From contig CAMLQP010000140.1 of NCBI GenBank assembly GCA_946482115.1, positions 1-7,517 on the forward strand: a DNA stretch of 7,517 nt, in the 5' to 3' direction. Both the position numbers and the translations under genes were made by a program. The DNA is from an uncultured Comamonadaceae bacterium (GTDB lineage Bacteria > Pseudomonadota > Gammaproteobacteria > Burkholderiales > Burkholderiaceae). The first letter of the stretch is position 1, and every line of letters starts with the position of its first letter. Positions 1 through 5,927 of the stretch are shown here, in pieces. The notes beneath the pieces were generated by a model. It made no database searches and was not told where the DNA came from. It saw nothing but the letters and a program-made list of their open reading frames with translations.

Positions 1-1213
1 CCTGCGCCACGGCCGGCGCGATCTTCATCATCAGGCGCGGGTCGAAGGGCTTGGGAATCAGGTATTCGGGCCCGAAGGCGAGTTTCTCGCCCGCGTAGGC
101 TGCGGCCACCACCTCGCTCTGCTCGGCCTGGGCCAGCTCGGCGATGGCGTGCACGGCCGCGATCTCCATCTCGTCGGTGATGGTGGAGGCCCCCGCGTCC
201 AGCGCGCCGCGGAAGATGTAGGGGAAGCACAGGACGTTGTTGACCTGGTTCGGGTAGTCGGTGCGGCCAGTGGCCATGATGGCGTCGTCGCGAACGGCCT
301 TGACGTCCTCGGGCGCGATCTCGGGGTTGGGGTTGGCCAGCGCCAGGATCAGCGGCCGGGCGGCCATGGCCTTGACCATGTCCTGCTTGAGCACGCCGCC
401 GGCGGACAGGCCGAGGAAGATGTCGGCGCCCGCGATGACCTCGGCCAGCTTGCGCTGGTCGGTCTTCTGCGCGAACTGGGCCTTGTCCGGGTCCATCAGT
501 TCGGTGCGGCCCTCGTAGACCACGCCGGCCAGGTCGGTCACCCAGATGTTCTCGCGCGGCAGGCCCAGCTTGACCAGCAGGTTCAGGCAGGCCAGCGCGG
601 CCGCGCCCGCGCCCGAGGCGACCAGCTTGACTTTCCTGATGTCCTTGCCCACGACCTTGAGGCCGTTGATGATGGCTGCGCCGACGCAGATGGCGGTGCC
701 GTGCTGGTCATCGTGGAAGACCGGGATCTTCATGCGCTTGCGCAGCTCGCGCTCGACGTAAAAGCAGTCCGGGGCCTTAATGTCCTCGAGGTTGATGCCA
801 CCGAAGGTGGGCTCCAGCGAGGCGATGATGTCGACAAGCTTCTGCGGGTCCTTTTCGTTGATCTCGATGTCGAAGACGTCGATGCCGGCGAACTTCTTGA
901 ACAGGACGCCCTTGCCTTCCATCACCGGCTTGGCGGCCAGCGGGCCGATGTCGCCCAGACCCAGCACGGCGGTGCCGTTGGTGATCACGGCCACCAGGTT
1001 GCCGCGGCTGGTGTACTTGAAGGCGTTGACCGGGTCGGCCACGATCTCTTCGCAGGGCGCAGCCACGCCGGGGGAATAGGCCAGGGCCAGATCGCGCTGG
1101 TTGGTGAGCTGCTTGGTGGCCGCGATCGCCACTTTGCCCGGGGTGGGGAACTCGTGGTACTCGAGGGCGGCGCGCTTCAGTTCGGCGCGTTTGTCTTCCT
1201 GGTTCTGCGGCAT
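1..1213 (-). CDS. maeB: NADP-dependent malic enzyme (MaeB type), N-terminal part, cut by window edge
   Basis: This enzyme oxidatively decarboxylates malate to pyruvate and CO2 in the cytoplasm, making NADPH and linking the TCA cycle to pyruvate. The 404 visible codons cover the whole catalytic part. A malic N-terminal domain (about residues 15-150) has [11 protein letters not shown] with the likely catalytic Tyr46, AKPVMEGKG with the likely catalytic Lys95, and INLEDIKAP with metal-binding acidic residues. FHDDQHGTA (167-173) follows. An NAD(P)-binding domain has the Rossmann motif GAGAAA (201-206) and ALANPNPEI (291-299). MaeB proteins usually reach about 760 residues with a C-terminal phosphotransacetylase-like domain; that part would lie beyond the left edge and is not seen. 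The ATG at 1213 is supported by GGAGA about 9 nt upstream. The chemoreceptor gene lies upstream on the same strand, but a terminator-like hairpin separates them. Identification is very secure; the choice of maeB over maeA rests on the GAGAAA and SPGVAAPC signatures. Confidence 0.95.
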   Translation of the reverse strand, partial: MPQNQEDKRAELKRAALEYHEFPTPGKVAIAATKQLTNQRDLALAYSPGVAAPCEEIVADPVNAFKYTSRGNLVAVITNGTAVLGLGDIGPLAAKPVMEGKGVLFKKFAGIDVFDIEINEKDPQKLVDIIASLEPTFGGINLEDIKAPDCFYVERELRKRMKIPVFHDDQHGTAICVGAAIINGLKVVGKDIRKVKLVASGAGAAALACLNLLVKLGLPRENIWVTDLAGVVYEGRTELMDPDKAQFAQKTDQRKLAEVIAGADIFLGLSAGGVLKQDMVKAMAARPLILALANPNPEIAPEDVKAVRDDAIMATGRTDYPNQVNNVLCFPYIFRGALDAGASTITDEMEIAAVHAIAELAQAEQSEVVAAAYAGEKLAFGPEYLIPKPFDPRLMMKIAPAVAQ

Positions 1214-1232
1214 TTGGCTTGTCTCCGGCGCG

Positions 1233-1258
1233 AAAAAAGAGCCGCCATTGTAGGCGGC
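1233..1258 (-). terminator. Intrinsic terminator of the chemoreceptor gene
   Basis: Read on the minus strand, six GC pairs (GCCGCC/GGCGGC) close a six-base loop, TACAAT, and are followed by TCTTTTTT. This is the classic stem plus U-tract of a Rho-independent terminator. It lies about 85 bp past the stop codon of the chemoreceptor gene and about 27 bp before the maeB start codon, so it would insulate maeB from read-through. The loop also reads as a -10 promoter hexamer, described in a separate entry. Confidence 0.65.
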
Positions 1259-1274
1259 GGTCAGGGGTAAACCC
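1247..1274 (-). promoter_or_regulatory. Probable maeB promoter (-10 box plus palindrome at -35)
   Basis: On the minus strand TACAAT (1252 down to 1247) matches the sigma-70 -10 consensus at five of six positions. Transcription from it would start near 1240 and give a leader of roughly 27 nt holding the GGAGA ribosome site. No TTGACA-like box sits 16-18 bp upstream. That place is instead taken by the 10-bp inverted repeat GGGTTTACCC (1274 down to 1265), which could bind an activator or repressor. The -10 match is seen directly; promoter activity and the role of the palindrome are inferred. Confidence 0.45.
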
Positions 1275-1341
1275 TAGTAAGCAAATCTACGCAAAGGTGG
1301 CGACGCTTTTGACCAAAAGTGCCGCAATCGCGTCGGGTTTC

Positions 1342-3093
1342 TCAAAACGTCTCCCATTCTCCCTCGCCGCCGGACGGCGGGGCCGGCGAGGGCGCGGACT
1401 TGGGCGCGGCGGCCAGCCTCGGCTTCGGGCTGGCGGGCTGGGCGCGGGCCGCCAGGGCGGCGGGCTTGGGCGTGGCGCGCGGGGCGGGCGCCGGGCGCGG
1501 GGCTGGTCTCGGCGGCGGCGCGGGCACGGCCGCTGGCGCGGCGGCCGAGGCGGCTGCCGCGTCCACCTTGAACACCGACACCGCCTGGGCCAGCTGCGCG
1601 GCCTGCTGCTTGAGGCTTTCGGCCGCGGCTGCGGACTCCTCGACCAGCGCCGCGTTCTGCTGCGTGACCTGGTCGAGCTCCATCACCGCCTGGCTGATCT
1701 GGTCGATGCCGGTGGTCTGTTCGGCGCCAGCGGCGCTGATCTCGTTGATAAGGTCGTTGACGCGCTTGACCTGCTGCTGAATCTCGGCCATGGTCTTGCC
1801 GGCCTCGCCCACCAGGCCGGTGCCGGCCGAGACGTTGGCCACGCTTTCCTCGATCAGCGCCTTGATCTCCTTGGCCGCCTGGGCGCTGCGCTGCGCGAGC
1901 GTGCGCACCTCGCCGGCCACCACCGCGAAGCCGCGGCCCTGCTCGCCCGCCCGGGCGGCCTCCACCGCAGCGTTCAGGGCCAGGATGTTGGTCTGGAAGG
2001 CGATGCCGTCGATGACGGCGATGATGTCGACAATCTTGCGCGAGCTGGCGCTGATGGTGTCCATGGTGCTCACCACCTGGCCCACAACGTGCGCGCCCTG
2101 CTCGGCCACCCGGTTGGCCTCGTGGGCGAGCTGGCTGGCCTGGCGCGCGGTGTCGGAGTTCTGGCGCACGGTGGAGGTCAGCTCCTCCATCGAGGCGGCG
2201 GTCTCCTCCAGGTTGCTGGCCTGTTTCTCGGTGCGCTCGCTCAGATCGGCGTTACCCATGGCGATCTGGGCCGAGCCGGTGGCGATGCTGTCGGAGCTGT
2301 TGCGCACCTGGCCCACGATGCCCAGCAGCGAGTCGTTCATGCGGCGCAGGGCGCCCAGCAGGTGGCCGATCTCGTCGGTGGTGCGGGACTCGATGCGCGA
2401 GGTCAGGTCGCCCGCCGCCACCGTCTCGGCCACGCCCACGGCGGTGTTGAGCGAGCCGACGATGTAGCGCACCCAGATCCAGGCCAGCACGCCAGCCAGC
2501 ACCAGCACGATGGGCACGATGATCAGCGTGCCGGTGAACTGGCGATTGAAGCGCGCCTGGGCGCTGGCGTACTCGTCCGCCGCTACCTGCACCTGCACCT
2601 TGATCAGTTTGTCGAACTCCTCCACCAGCGGGTCGGTCGCCGGGTACAGCTCTTTCTCGGTGAAGGCCTGCAAGGCGGCCTTGTCCTGCTGCTGCAGTAG
2701 GGTCTGGTACTTCGCGATCGCCTGGCGCACCTGCGCGGTCAGCGGCTTCATGCGCTCGATGATCTGCGTCTCTTCCGCGTTGAGCTGGGTCGACAGGTAG
2801 GCCTTGGTCTGCTCCTCGATGATCTGGAGGTTCTGGGCCAGGTTGCGCTGCGCTTCCGCATAGGAGAAAGCCCCGTCGGCCGCCTTGTGCGCGTTGTCGA
2901 CCACGCCGACGAGGTAACCATCGGCCACGGCCTTGATCTGCGCGAGGGGCAGGACGCGGTCCAGGTAGATGCCTTGCAGCACCCGGTTGGACTGGTGGAG
3001 CTGATAGAGCGTGTTGGCCGCGGCCAGCGCCAGCAGGGCCATCAGGCCGGCCACCAGCAAGGAGAGCCTAGTCTTGATGCTCAAGGTCTTCAT
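1342..3093 (-). CDS. Methyl-accepting chemotaxis protein, Tsr/Tar-like, with C-terminal EWETF tether
   Basis: This inner-membrane chemoreceptor of 583 residues signals to CheA/CheW. In order it has TM1 (about 11-30), a periplasmic four-helix-bundle type sensor (about 31-187), TM2 (188-208, TLIIVPIVLVLAGVLAWIWV), a HAMP domain (about 209-260) and a cytoplasmic signalling domain (about 261-510). The signalling domain has a methylation-helix segment, ASNLEETAASMEEL (292-305), and a near-canonical hairpin tip around IAFQTNILALNAAVEAARAG (364-383). An alanine/proline-rich flexible linker (511-578) leads to EWETF (579-583), a match to the NWETF-type CheR/CheB docking pentapeptide. The start at 3093 was chosen because GGAGGA lies 7-8 nt before it; a second ATG at 3108 lies on top of that ribosome site. 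The ligand cannot be told from the sensor domain. No obvious sigma-28 promoter was found, although such genes are often in the flagellar regulon. Confidence 0.95.
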   Translation of the reverse strand: MKTLSIKTRLSLLVAGLMALLALAAANTLYQLHQSNRVLQGIYLDRVLPLAQIKAVADGYLVGVVDNAHKAADGAFSYAEAQRNLAQNLQIIEEQTKAYLSTQLNAEETQIIERMKPLTAQVRQAIAKYQTLLQQQDKAALQAFTEKELYPATDPLVEEFDKLIKVQVQVAADEYASAQARFNRQFTGTLIIVPIVLVLAGVLAWIWVRYIVGSLNTAVGVAETVAAGDLTSRIESRTTDEIGHLLGALRRMNDSLLGIVGQVRNSSDSIATGSAQIAMGNADLSERTEKQASNLEETAASMEELTSTVRQNSDTARQASQLAHEANRVAEQGAHVVGQVVSTMDTISASSRKIVDIIAVIDGIAFQTNILALNAAVEAARAGEQGRGFAVVAGEVRTLAQRSAQAAKEIKALIEESVANVSAGTGLVGEAGKTMAEIQQQVKRVNDLINEISAAGAEQTTGIDQISQAVMELDQVTQQNAALVEESAAAAESLKQQAAQLAQAVSVFKVDAAAASAAAPAAVPAPPPRPAPRPAPAPRATPKPAALAARAQPASPKPRLAAAPKSAPSPAPPSGGEGEWETF

Positions 3094-3278
3094 GCACCCA
3101 TCCTCCATCCGTCGAATTGGTCCGGGTCATTGTGGCACTTTCACCTGTTGCAACAAACGTCCAAATGGTGGTCCGGGCCCCGGAGAATCGCCTATTCATT
3201 TGATAGATGTGCACTCACGACGCCCGCCGCCGGGCCGCCACCTAAAATGCCGGGTTGCCCCGCAATCCCCTCACGACC
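3094..3278. promoter_or_regulatory. Divergent promoter region between the chemoreceptor gene and pgk
   Basis: The 185-bp spacer serves two divergent genes. On the plus side, TAAAAT (3243-3248) is a good -10 hexamer and would place the pgk transcript start about 24 nt before the ATG; no clear -35 box is visible. On the minus side, CACAAT near 3133-3138 is a possible weak -10 for the chemoreceptor gene, with only a poor TTTGTT at the -35 distance. The spacer also holds a perfect 10-bp palindrome, TGTTGCAACA (3146-3155), and a 9-bp direct repeat, TGGTCCGGG (3118-3126 and 3169-3177). None of these can be tied to a known regulator from sequence alone. Confidence 0.4.
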
Positions 3279-4469
3279 ATGGCATTCATCCGCTTCTCCG
3301 ACCTCTGCGCCCAAGGCAAGGCCAAGGGCCAACGCGTGTTCATCCGCGCCGACCTCAACGTGCCGCAGGACGATGCCGGCCGCATCACCGAAGACACCCG
3401 CATCCGCGCCAGCGTGCCTTGCATCCGCCTGGCGCTGGATGCCGGCGCCGCCGTGATGGTGACCAGCCACCTGGGCCGCCCCACCGAGGGCGAGTTCAAA
3501 CCCGAGGATTCGCTCGCCCCGGTGGCCGAGCGCCTGGCCGAGCTGCTGGGCCAGCCGGTGCGCCTGGTGGCCAACTGGGTGGATGGCGTGCAGGTGGCCC
3601 CCGGCGAGGTGGTGCTGCTGGAGAACTGCCGCCTAAACAAGGGTGAGAAGAAGAACAGCGAGGAGCTGGCCCGCAAGATGGCCGCGCTGTGCGACATCTT
3701 CGTGCACGACGCCTTCGGCACCGCCCACCGCGCCGAGGCCAGCACCTACGGCATTGCGCAGTTCGCCCCCGTCGCCAGCGCCGGCCCGCTGCTGGCGGCC
3801 GAGATGGACGCCATCGGCAAGGCCCTGGCCGCGCCCGCGCGCCCGCTGGCCGCCATCGTGGCCGGCTCCAAGGTCAGCACCAAGCTCACCATCCTGCAGA
3901 GCCTGTCCGCCAAGGTGGACCAGCTCATCGTTGGCGGTGGCATCGCCAACACCTTCATGCTGGCCGCCGGTCTGCCCATCGGCAAGAGCCTGGCCGAGCC
4001 CGACCTGCTCGACCAGGCCAAGGCGGTGATGGCCGCCATGAAGGCGCGCGGCGCCGAGGTGCCCATCCCCACCGACGTGGTGACCGCCAAGACCTTCAGC
4101 GCCGACGCTCCCGCCACCATCAAGCAGGCCACCGAGGTGGCCGAGGATGACCTGATCCTCGACATCGGGCCCGAGACCGCCCAGCGCCTGGCCGAGCAGC
4201 TCAGGCGCGCCGGCACCATCGTCTGGAACGGCCCGGTGGGCGTGTTCGAGTTCCCGGCCTTCGAGCAGGGCACGAAAGTCCTGGCGCAGGCCATCGCGGC
4301 CTCGCCGGCCTTCTCCATCGCCGGCGGCGGCGACACCCTGGCCGCGATCGCCAAGTACGGCATCGACAAGGACGTGGGTTACATCTCCACCGGCGGCGGC
4401 GCCTTCCTGGAAGTGCTGGAGGGCAAGACCCTGCCGGCCTTCGAAATACTGGCCAGACGCGCCGGCTGA
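3279..4469 (+). CDS. pgk: Phosphoglycerate kinase
   Basis: This cytoplasmic glycolytic and gluconeogenic enzyme transfers phosphate between 1,3-bisphosphoglycerate and ADP. The protein has 396 residues, normal for a bacterial Pgk, and both lobes are complete. N-terminal lobe signatures are RADLNVP (23-29), DTRIRASVP with the likely catalytic Arg41, SHLGRP (63-68) and ENCRLNKGE (115-123). The nucleotide-binding C-terminal lobe shows GSKVSTK (196-202), GGGIANTF (219-226), DIGPETA (295-301), WNGPVGVFE (316-324), GGGDT (349-353) and STGGGAFLE (370-378). The ATG at 3279 gives the standard Pgk N-terminus (MAFIRFSDL); an in-frame TTG at 3255 would add eight unusual residues. There is no obvious Shine-Dalgarno sequence before the ATG. 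The gene is divergent from the chemoreceptor and appears monocistronic, ending in a GC hairpin. Confidence 0.98.
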   Translation: MAFIRFSDLCAQGKAKGQRVFIRADLNVPQDDAGRITEDTRIRASVPCIRLALDAGAAVMVTSHLGRPTEGEFKPEDSLAPVAERLAELLGQPVRLVANWVDGVQVAPGEVVLLENCRLNKGEKKNSEELARKMAALCDIFVHDAFGTAHRAEASTYGIAQFAPVASAGPLLAAEMDAIGKALAAPARPLAAIVAGSKVSTKLTILQSLSAKVDQLIVGGGIANTFMLAAGLPIGKSLAEPDLLDQAKAVMAAMKARGAEVPIPTDVVTAKTFSADAPATIKQATEVAEDDLILDIGPETAQRLAEQLRRAGTIVWNGPVGVFEFPAFEQGTKVLAQAIAASPAFSIAGGGDTLAAIAKYGIDKDVGYISTGGGAFLEVLEGKTLPAFEILARRAG

Positions 4470-4474
4470 CCCGC

Positions 4475-4491
4475 GGGGGCCGTCGGCCCCC
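4475..4491 (+). terminator. Hairpin after pgk, probable terminator with weak U-tract
   Basis: A perfect 7-bp stem, GGGGGCC/GGCCCCC, with a GTC loop begins 6 bp after the pgk stop codon. It is followed only by TTAA, so the U-tract is poor. It may work as a weak or Rho-assisted terminator, or protect the 3' end of the message. It separates pgk from the tetR promoter. Confidence 0.55.
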
Positions 4492-4493
4492 TT

Positions 4494-4508
4494 AACCGTC
4501 CGTCGGTT
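4494..4508. promoter_or_regulatory. Inverted repeat AACCG-N5-CGGTT upstream of tetR
   Basis: AACCG (4494-4498) and CGGTT (4504-4508) are perfect 5-bp inverted arms around TCCGT. The repeat lies just upstream of the candidate -35 box of tetR and directly after the pgk hairpin. Its shape recalls ACCG/CGGT operators of some TetR-family repressors, but it is not repeated in front of the SDR gene. It may be a second regulator site or chance. Confidence 0.25.
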
Positions 4509-4510
4509 CA

Positions 4511-4540
4511 TCGGCATAAATATGATGATCGTCATATAAT
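4511..4540 (+). promoter_or_regulatory. tetR promoter, perfect TATAAT directly before the start codon
   Basis: TATAAT (4535-4540) is an exact -10 consensus. TCGGCA (4511-4516) lies 18 bp upstream and matches four of six -35 positions. Only seven bases (TCGCCGC) separate the -10 box from the tetR ATG at 4548, so transcription would begin at or next to the A of the start codon. The region has no Shine-Dalgarno sequence, consistent with a leaderless mRNA. Confidence 0.6.
4520..4537. promoter_or_regulatory. Operator 1, ATATGA-N6-TCATAT, in the tetR promoter
   Basis: The sequence ATATGATGATCGTCATAT is an inverted repeat with perfect 6-bp arms; 16 of 18 bases are symmetric. It fills most of the spacer between -35 and -10 and overlaps the first bases of TATAAT, so a bound dimer would block RNA polymerase. 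The same arms with the same spacing recur before the SDR gene. Autorepression by the TetR protein encoded directly downstream is the natural inference. Confidence 0.75.
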
Positions 4541-4547
4541 TCGCCGC

Positions 4548-5138
4548 ATGGCACAGAAACCCGGCCGCAAGGCCCTGACCCACGAACGCATCCTGGAAAC
4601 CGCCGCGCGCACCCTGCGCAGCAGCGGCTGCAGCGGCGTGGGCGTGGCCGACGTGATGAAATCCGCCGGCCTGACCCACGGCGGCTTCTACGCGCACTTC
4701 CCCTCGCGCGACGCGCTGCTGGCCGAGGCCCTGGCGCACGCCGGCCGCGACAGCGGCGAGCGCATGGACGCCCGCATGGCGCCCCACCTCGCGCAGGGGC
4801 ACTCGCCGCTGCGCGCGCTGGTGCTGTCCTACCTGACCACCGAACACGCGGCCCATCCCGAGCACGGCTGTGCCGTCGCCGCCCTGGCATCCGAAATGCC
4901 GCGCCAGGCGCCCGAGGTGCAGGCAGCCGGGCGCGACCGGGTGATTGGCCTGATCGAGCGCGTGCGCCACTGCCTGCCCGCAGGCGCGGACCCGCAGCAG
5001 GCCCTGGTGATCGCCAGCGCCCTGGTGGGCGCGCTGCAGCTGGCCCGCGCCCTGGGCGACGACCCGCAAGGCCAGGCCCTGCTGCAGGCCACGCGCGACG
5101 GGCTGCTGGCGCGCTTCGATCGCCCCACGTCCCACTGA
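4548..5138 (+). CDS. TetR/AcrR-family transcriptional regulator
   Basis: This is a predicted DNA-binding repressor of 196 residues, typical for the family. The N-terminal TetR domain (about 10-56) has the helix-turn-helix near VGVADVMKSAGLTHGGFYAHF, split here as residues 31-40 and 41-51, with GGFYAHF in the recognition helix region. The rest is a helical ligand-binding and dimerisation domain. EHGCAVAALASEM (105-117) contains a GC-x5-L-x-x-E motif shared with NemR-like regulators. From memory of NemR, Cys108 aligns with its sensing Cys106, whereas the NemR Lys175 position is Arg167 here. Cys28 and Cys142 are the only other cysteines. The start follows a consensus promoter by 7 bp without a ribosome site. 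The SDR-MFS pair downstream on the same strand carries a matching operator, so these genes are the likely targets. The inducer is unknown. Confidence 0.93.
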   Translation: MAQKPGRKALTHERILETAARTLRSSGCSGVGVADVMKSAGLTHGGFYAHFPSRDALLAEALAHAGRDSGERMDARMAPHLAQGHSPLRALVLSYLTTEHAAHPEHGCAVAALASEMPRQAPEVQAAGRDRVIGLIERVRHCLPAGADPQQALVIASALVGALQLARALGDDPQGQALLQATRDGLLARFDRPTSH

Positions 5139-5177
5139 ACCGGCAGCTTTTCATCCCGCCAGTTCGTTCGCCCTCAA

Positions 5178-5195
5178 ATATGACACCCATCATAT
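5178..5195. promoter_or_regulatory. Operator 2, ATATGA-N6-TCATAT, before the SDR-MFS operon
   Basis: The sequence ATATGACACCCATCATAT has the same 6-bp inverted arms and the same 6-bp spacing as the tetR site. The central six bases differ (CACCCA against TGATCG), as expected where the regulator reads only the arms. It lies 31 bp before the SDR ATG. CATATT (5191-5196), overlapping the right arm, is a possible weak -10 box with TTCGCC (5167-5172) as a poor -35. The operator pattern is directly visible; the promoter boxes are weak. Confidence 0.75.
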
Positions 5196-5226
5196 TCAGT
5201 TCCCCACCCCTCACCGGAAACCTCCC

Positions 5227-5925
5227 ATGAATCTCTCGACCGCCACCGTTTTCATCACCGGCGCCAACCGCGGCCTGGGCCTGGCCCTGGCACGCGAAGC
5301 CCTCGCCCAGGGCGCGCGCAAGGTCTACGTCGCTGCCCGCGACCCCGGCCGCATCGACCTGCCCGGCGCGGTGCCGGTGCGCCTGGACGTGACCAGCGAA
5401 GCCGACCTGGCCGCGCTGGCCGGGCAGGCCCCGGACGTGAACCTGCTGATCAACAACGCCGGCGTGGCCGAAACCGGCGGCTTCATGCCCGAGGGCAGCG
5501 TGGCCGCCGCGCGGCGCCAGATGGAGGTCAACTTCTACGGTCCGCTGCGCGTGACCCAAGCCCTGGCCCCGGTGCTGGCGGCCAATGGCGGCGGCGCGGT
5601 GCTCAACGTGCTGTCGGTGGCCAGCTGGGTCAACCGGCCGCTGCTGGGCGTGTACGGCGCCACCAAGTCCGCCGCCTGGGCACTGACCAACGGCCTGCGC
5701 CACGAGCTGCGTGAGCAGGGCACAACGGTCAGTGGCCTGCACGTGGGCTTCATCGACACCGACCTGACCCAGGGCCTGGACGTGCCCAAGCTCGGCGCCG
5801 CCGAGGTGGCCCGCGAGGCACTGCAGGGCGTGGCTGACGGCCGCGAGGAGATCCTGGTGGGCGACTTCACGCGCCAGGTCAAGGCCGGCCTCACCGCCGA
5901 ACCGCCCGTCTACCTCGCCGCCTGA
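5227..5925 (+). CDS. Short-chain dehydrogenase/reductase (SDR), classical type
   Basis: This is a cytoplasmic NAD(P)(H)-dependent oxidoreductase of 232 residues, a little short for a classical SDR but complete. The cofactor motif TGANRGLG is at 11-18. VYVAARD (33-39) ends the second strand with an Arg that favours NADP(H). LDV (53-55) and NNAG (76-79) follow. The catalytic set is Asn102, Ser130, Tyr143 and Lys147 (YGATK), with the usual 13-residue spacing from Ser to Tyr. The short C-terminal part leaves little of a substrate loop, so the substrate cannot be predicted; carbonyl or quinone reduction would fit the context. The ATG at 5227 has a weak GGAAA six bases upstream. The MFS gene begins 2 bp after its stop codon, indicating one operon, and Operator 2 lies just upstream. 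Confidence 0.93.
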   Translation: MNLSTATVFITGANRGLGLALAREALAQGARKVYVAARDPGRIDLPGAVPVRLDVTSEADLAALAGQAPDVNLLINNAGVAETGGFMPEGSVAAARRQMEVNFYGPLRVTQALAPVLAANGGGAVLNVLSVASWVNRPLLGVYGATKSAAWALTNGLRHELREQGTTVSGLHVGFIDTDLTQGLDVPKLGAAEVAREALQGVADGREEILVGDFTRQVKAGLTAEPPVYLAA

Positions 5926-5927
5926 CT

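Noticed and set aside
149..2700. Long open frames on the plus strand opposite the malic enzyme and chemoreceptor genes (149-1270 and 1219-2700).
   Set aside because: They are antisense shadows caused by high GC at third codon positions. Their translations are rich in Gly, Arg, His, Asp and Val without family motifs, while the minus strand encodes clear conserved proteins.
3094..3108. Upstream ATG at 3108 as the chemoreceptor start, adding five residues (MEDGC).
   Set aside because: That ATG overlaps the GGAGGA ribosome site that serves the ATG at 3093. The shorter form gives a normal positively charged N-terminus before TM1.
3180..3215. Possible sigma-28 promoter for the chemoreceptor gene (GGCGATTC on the minus strand).
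   Set aside because: The match to GCCGATAA is partial and no TAAA or TCAA box lies at the required spacing upstream.
3255..3278. TTG at 3255 as the pgk start.
   Set aside because: It adds MPRNPLTT, which is not typical of Pgk, and it would lie at the predicted transcript start. The ATG at 3279 gives the expected N-terminus.
4548..5138. Naming the regulator NemR.
   Set aside because: Only the cysteine motif is shared. The genes controlled, the operator sequence and the residue at the Lys175 position differ, so orthology is not supported.
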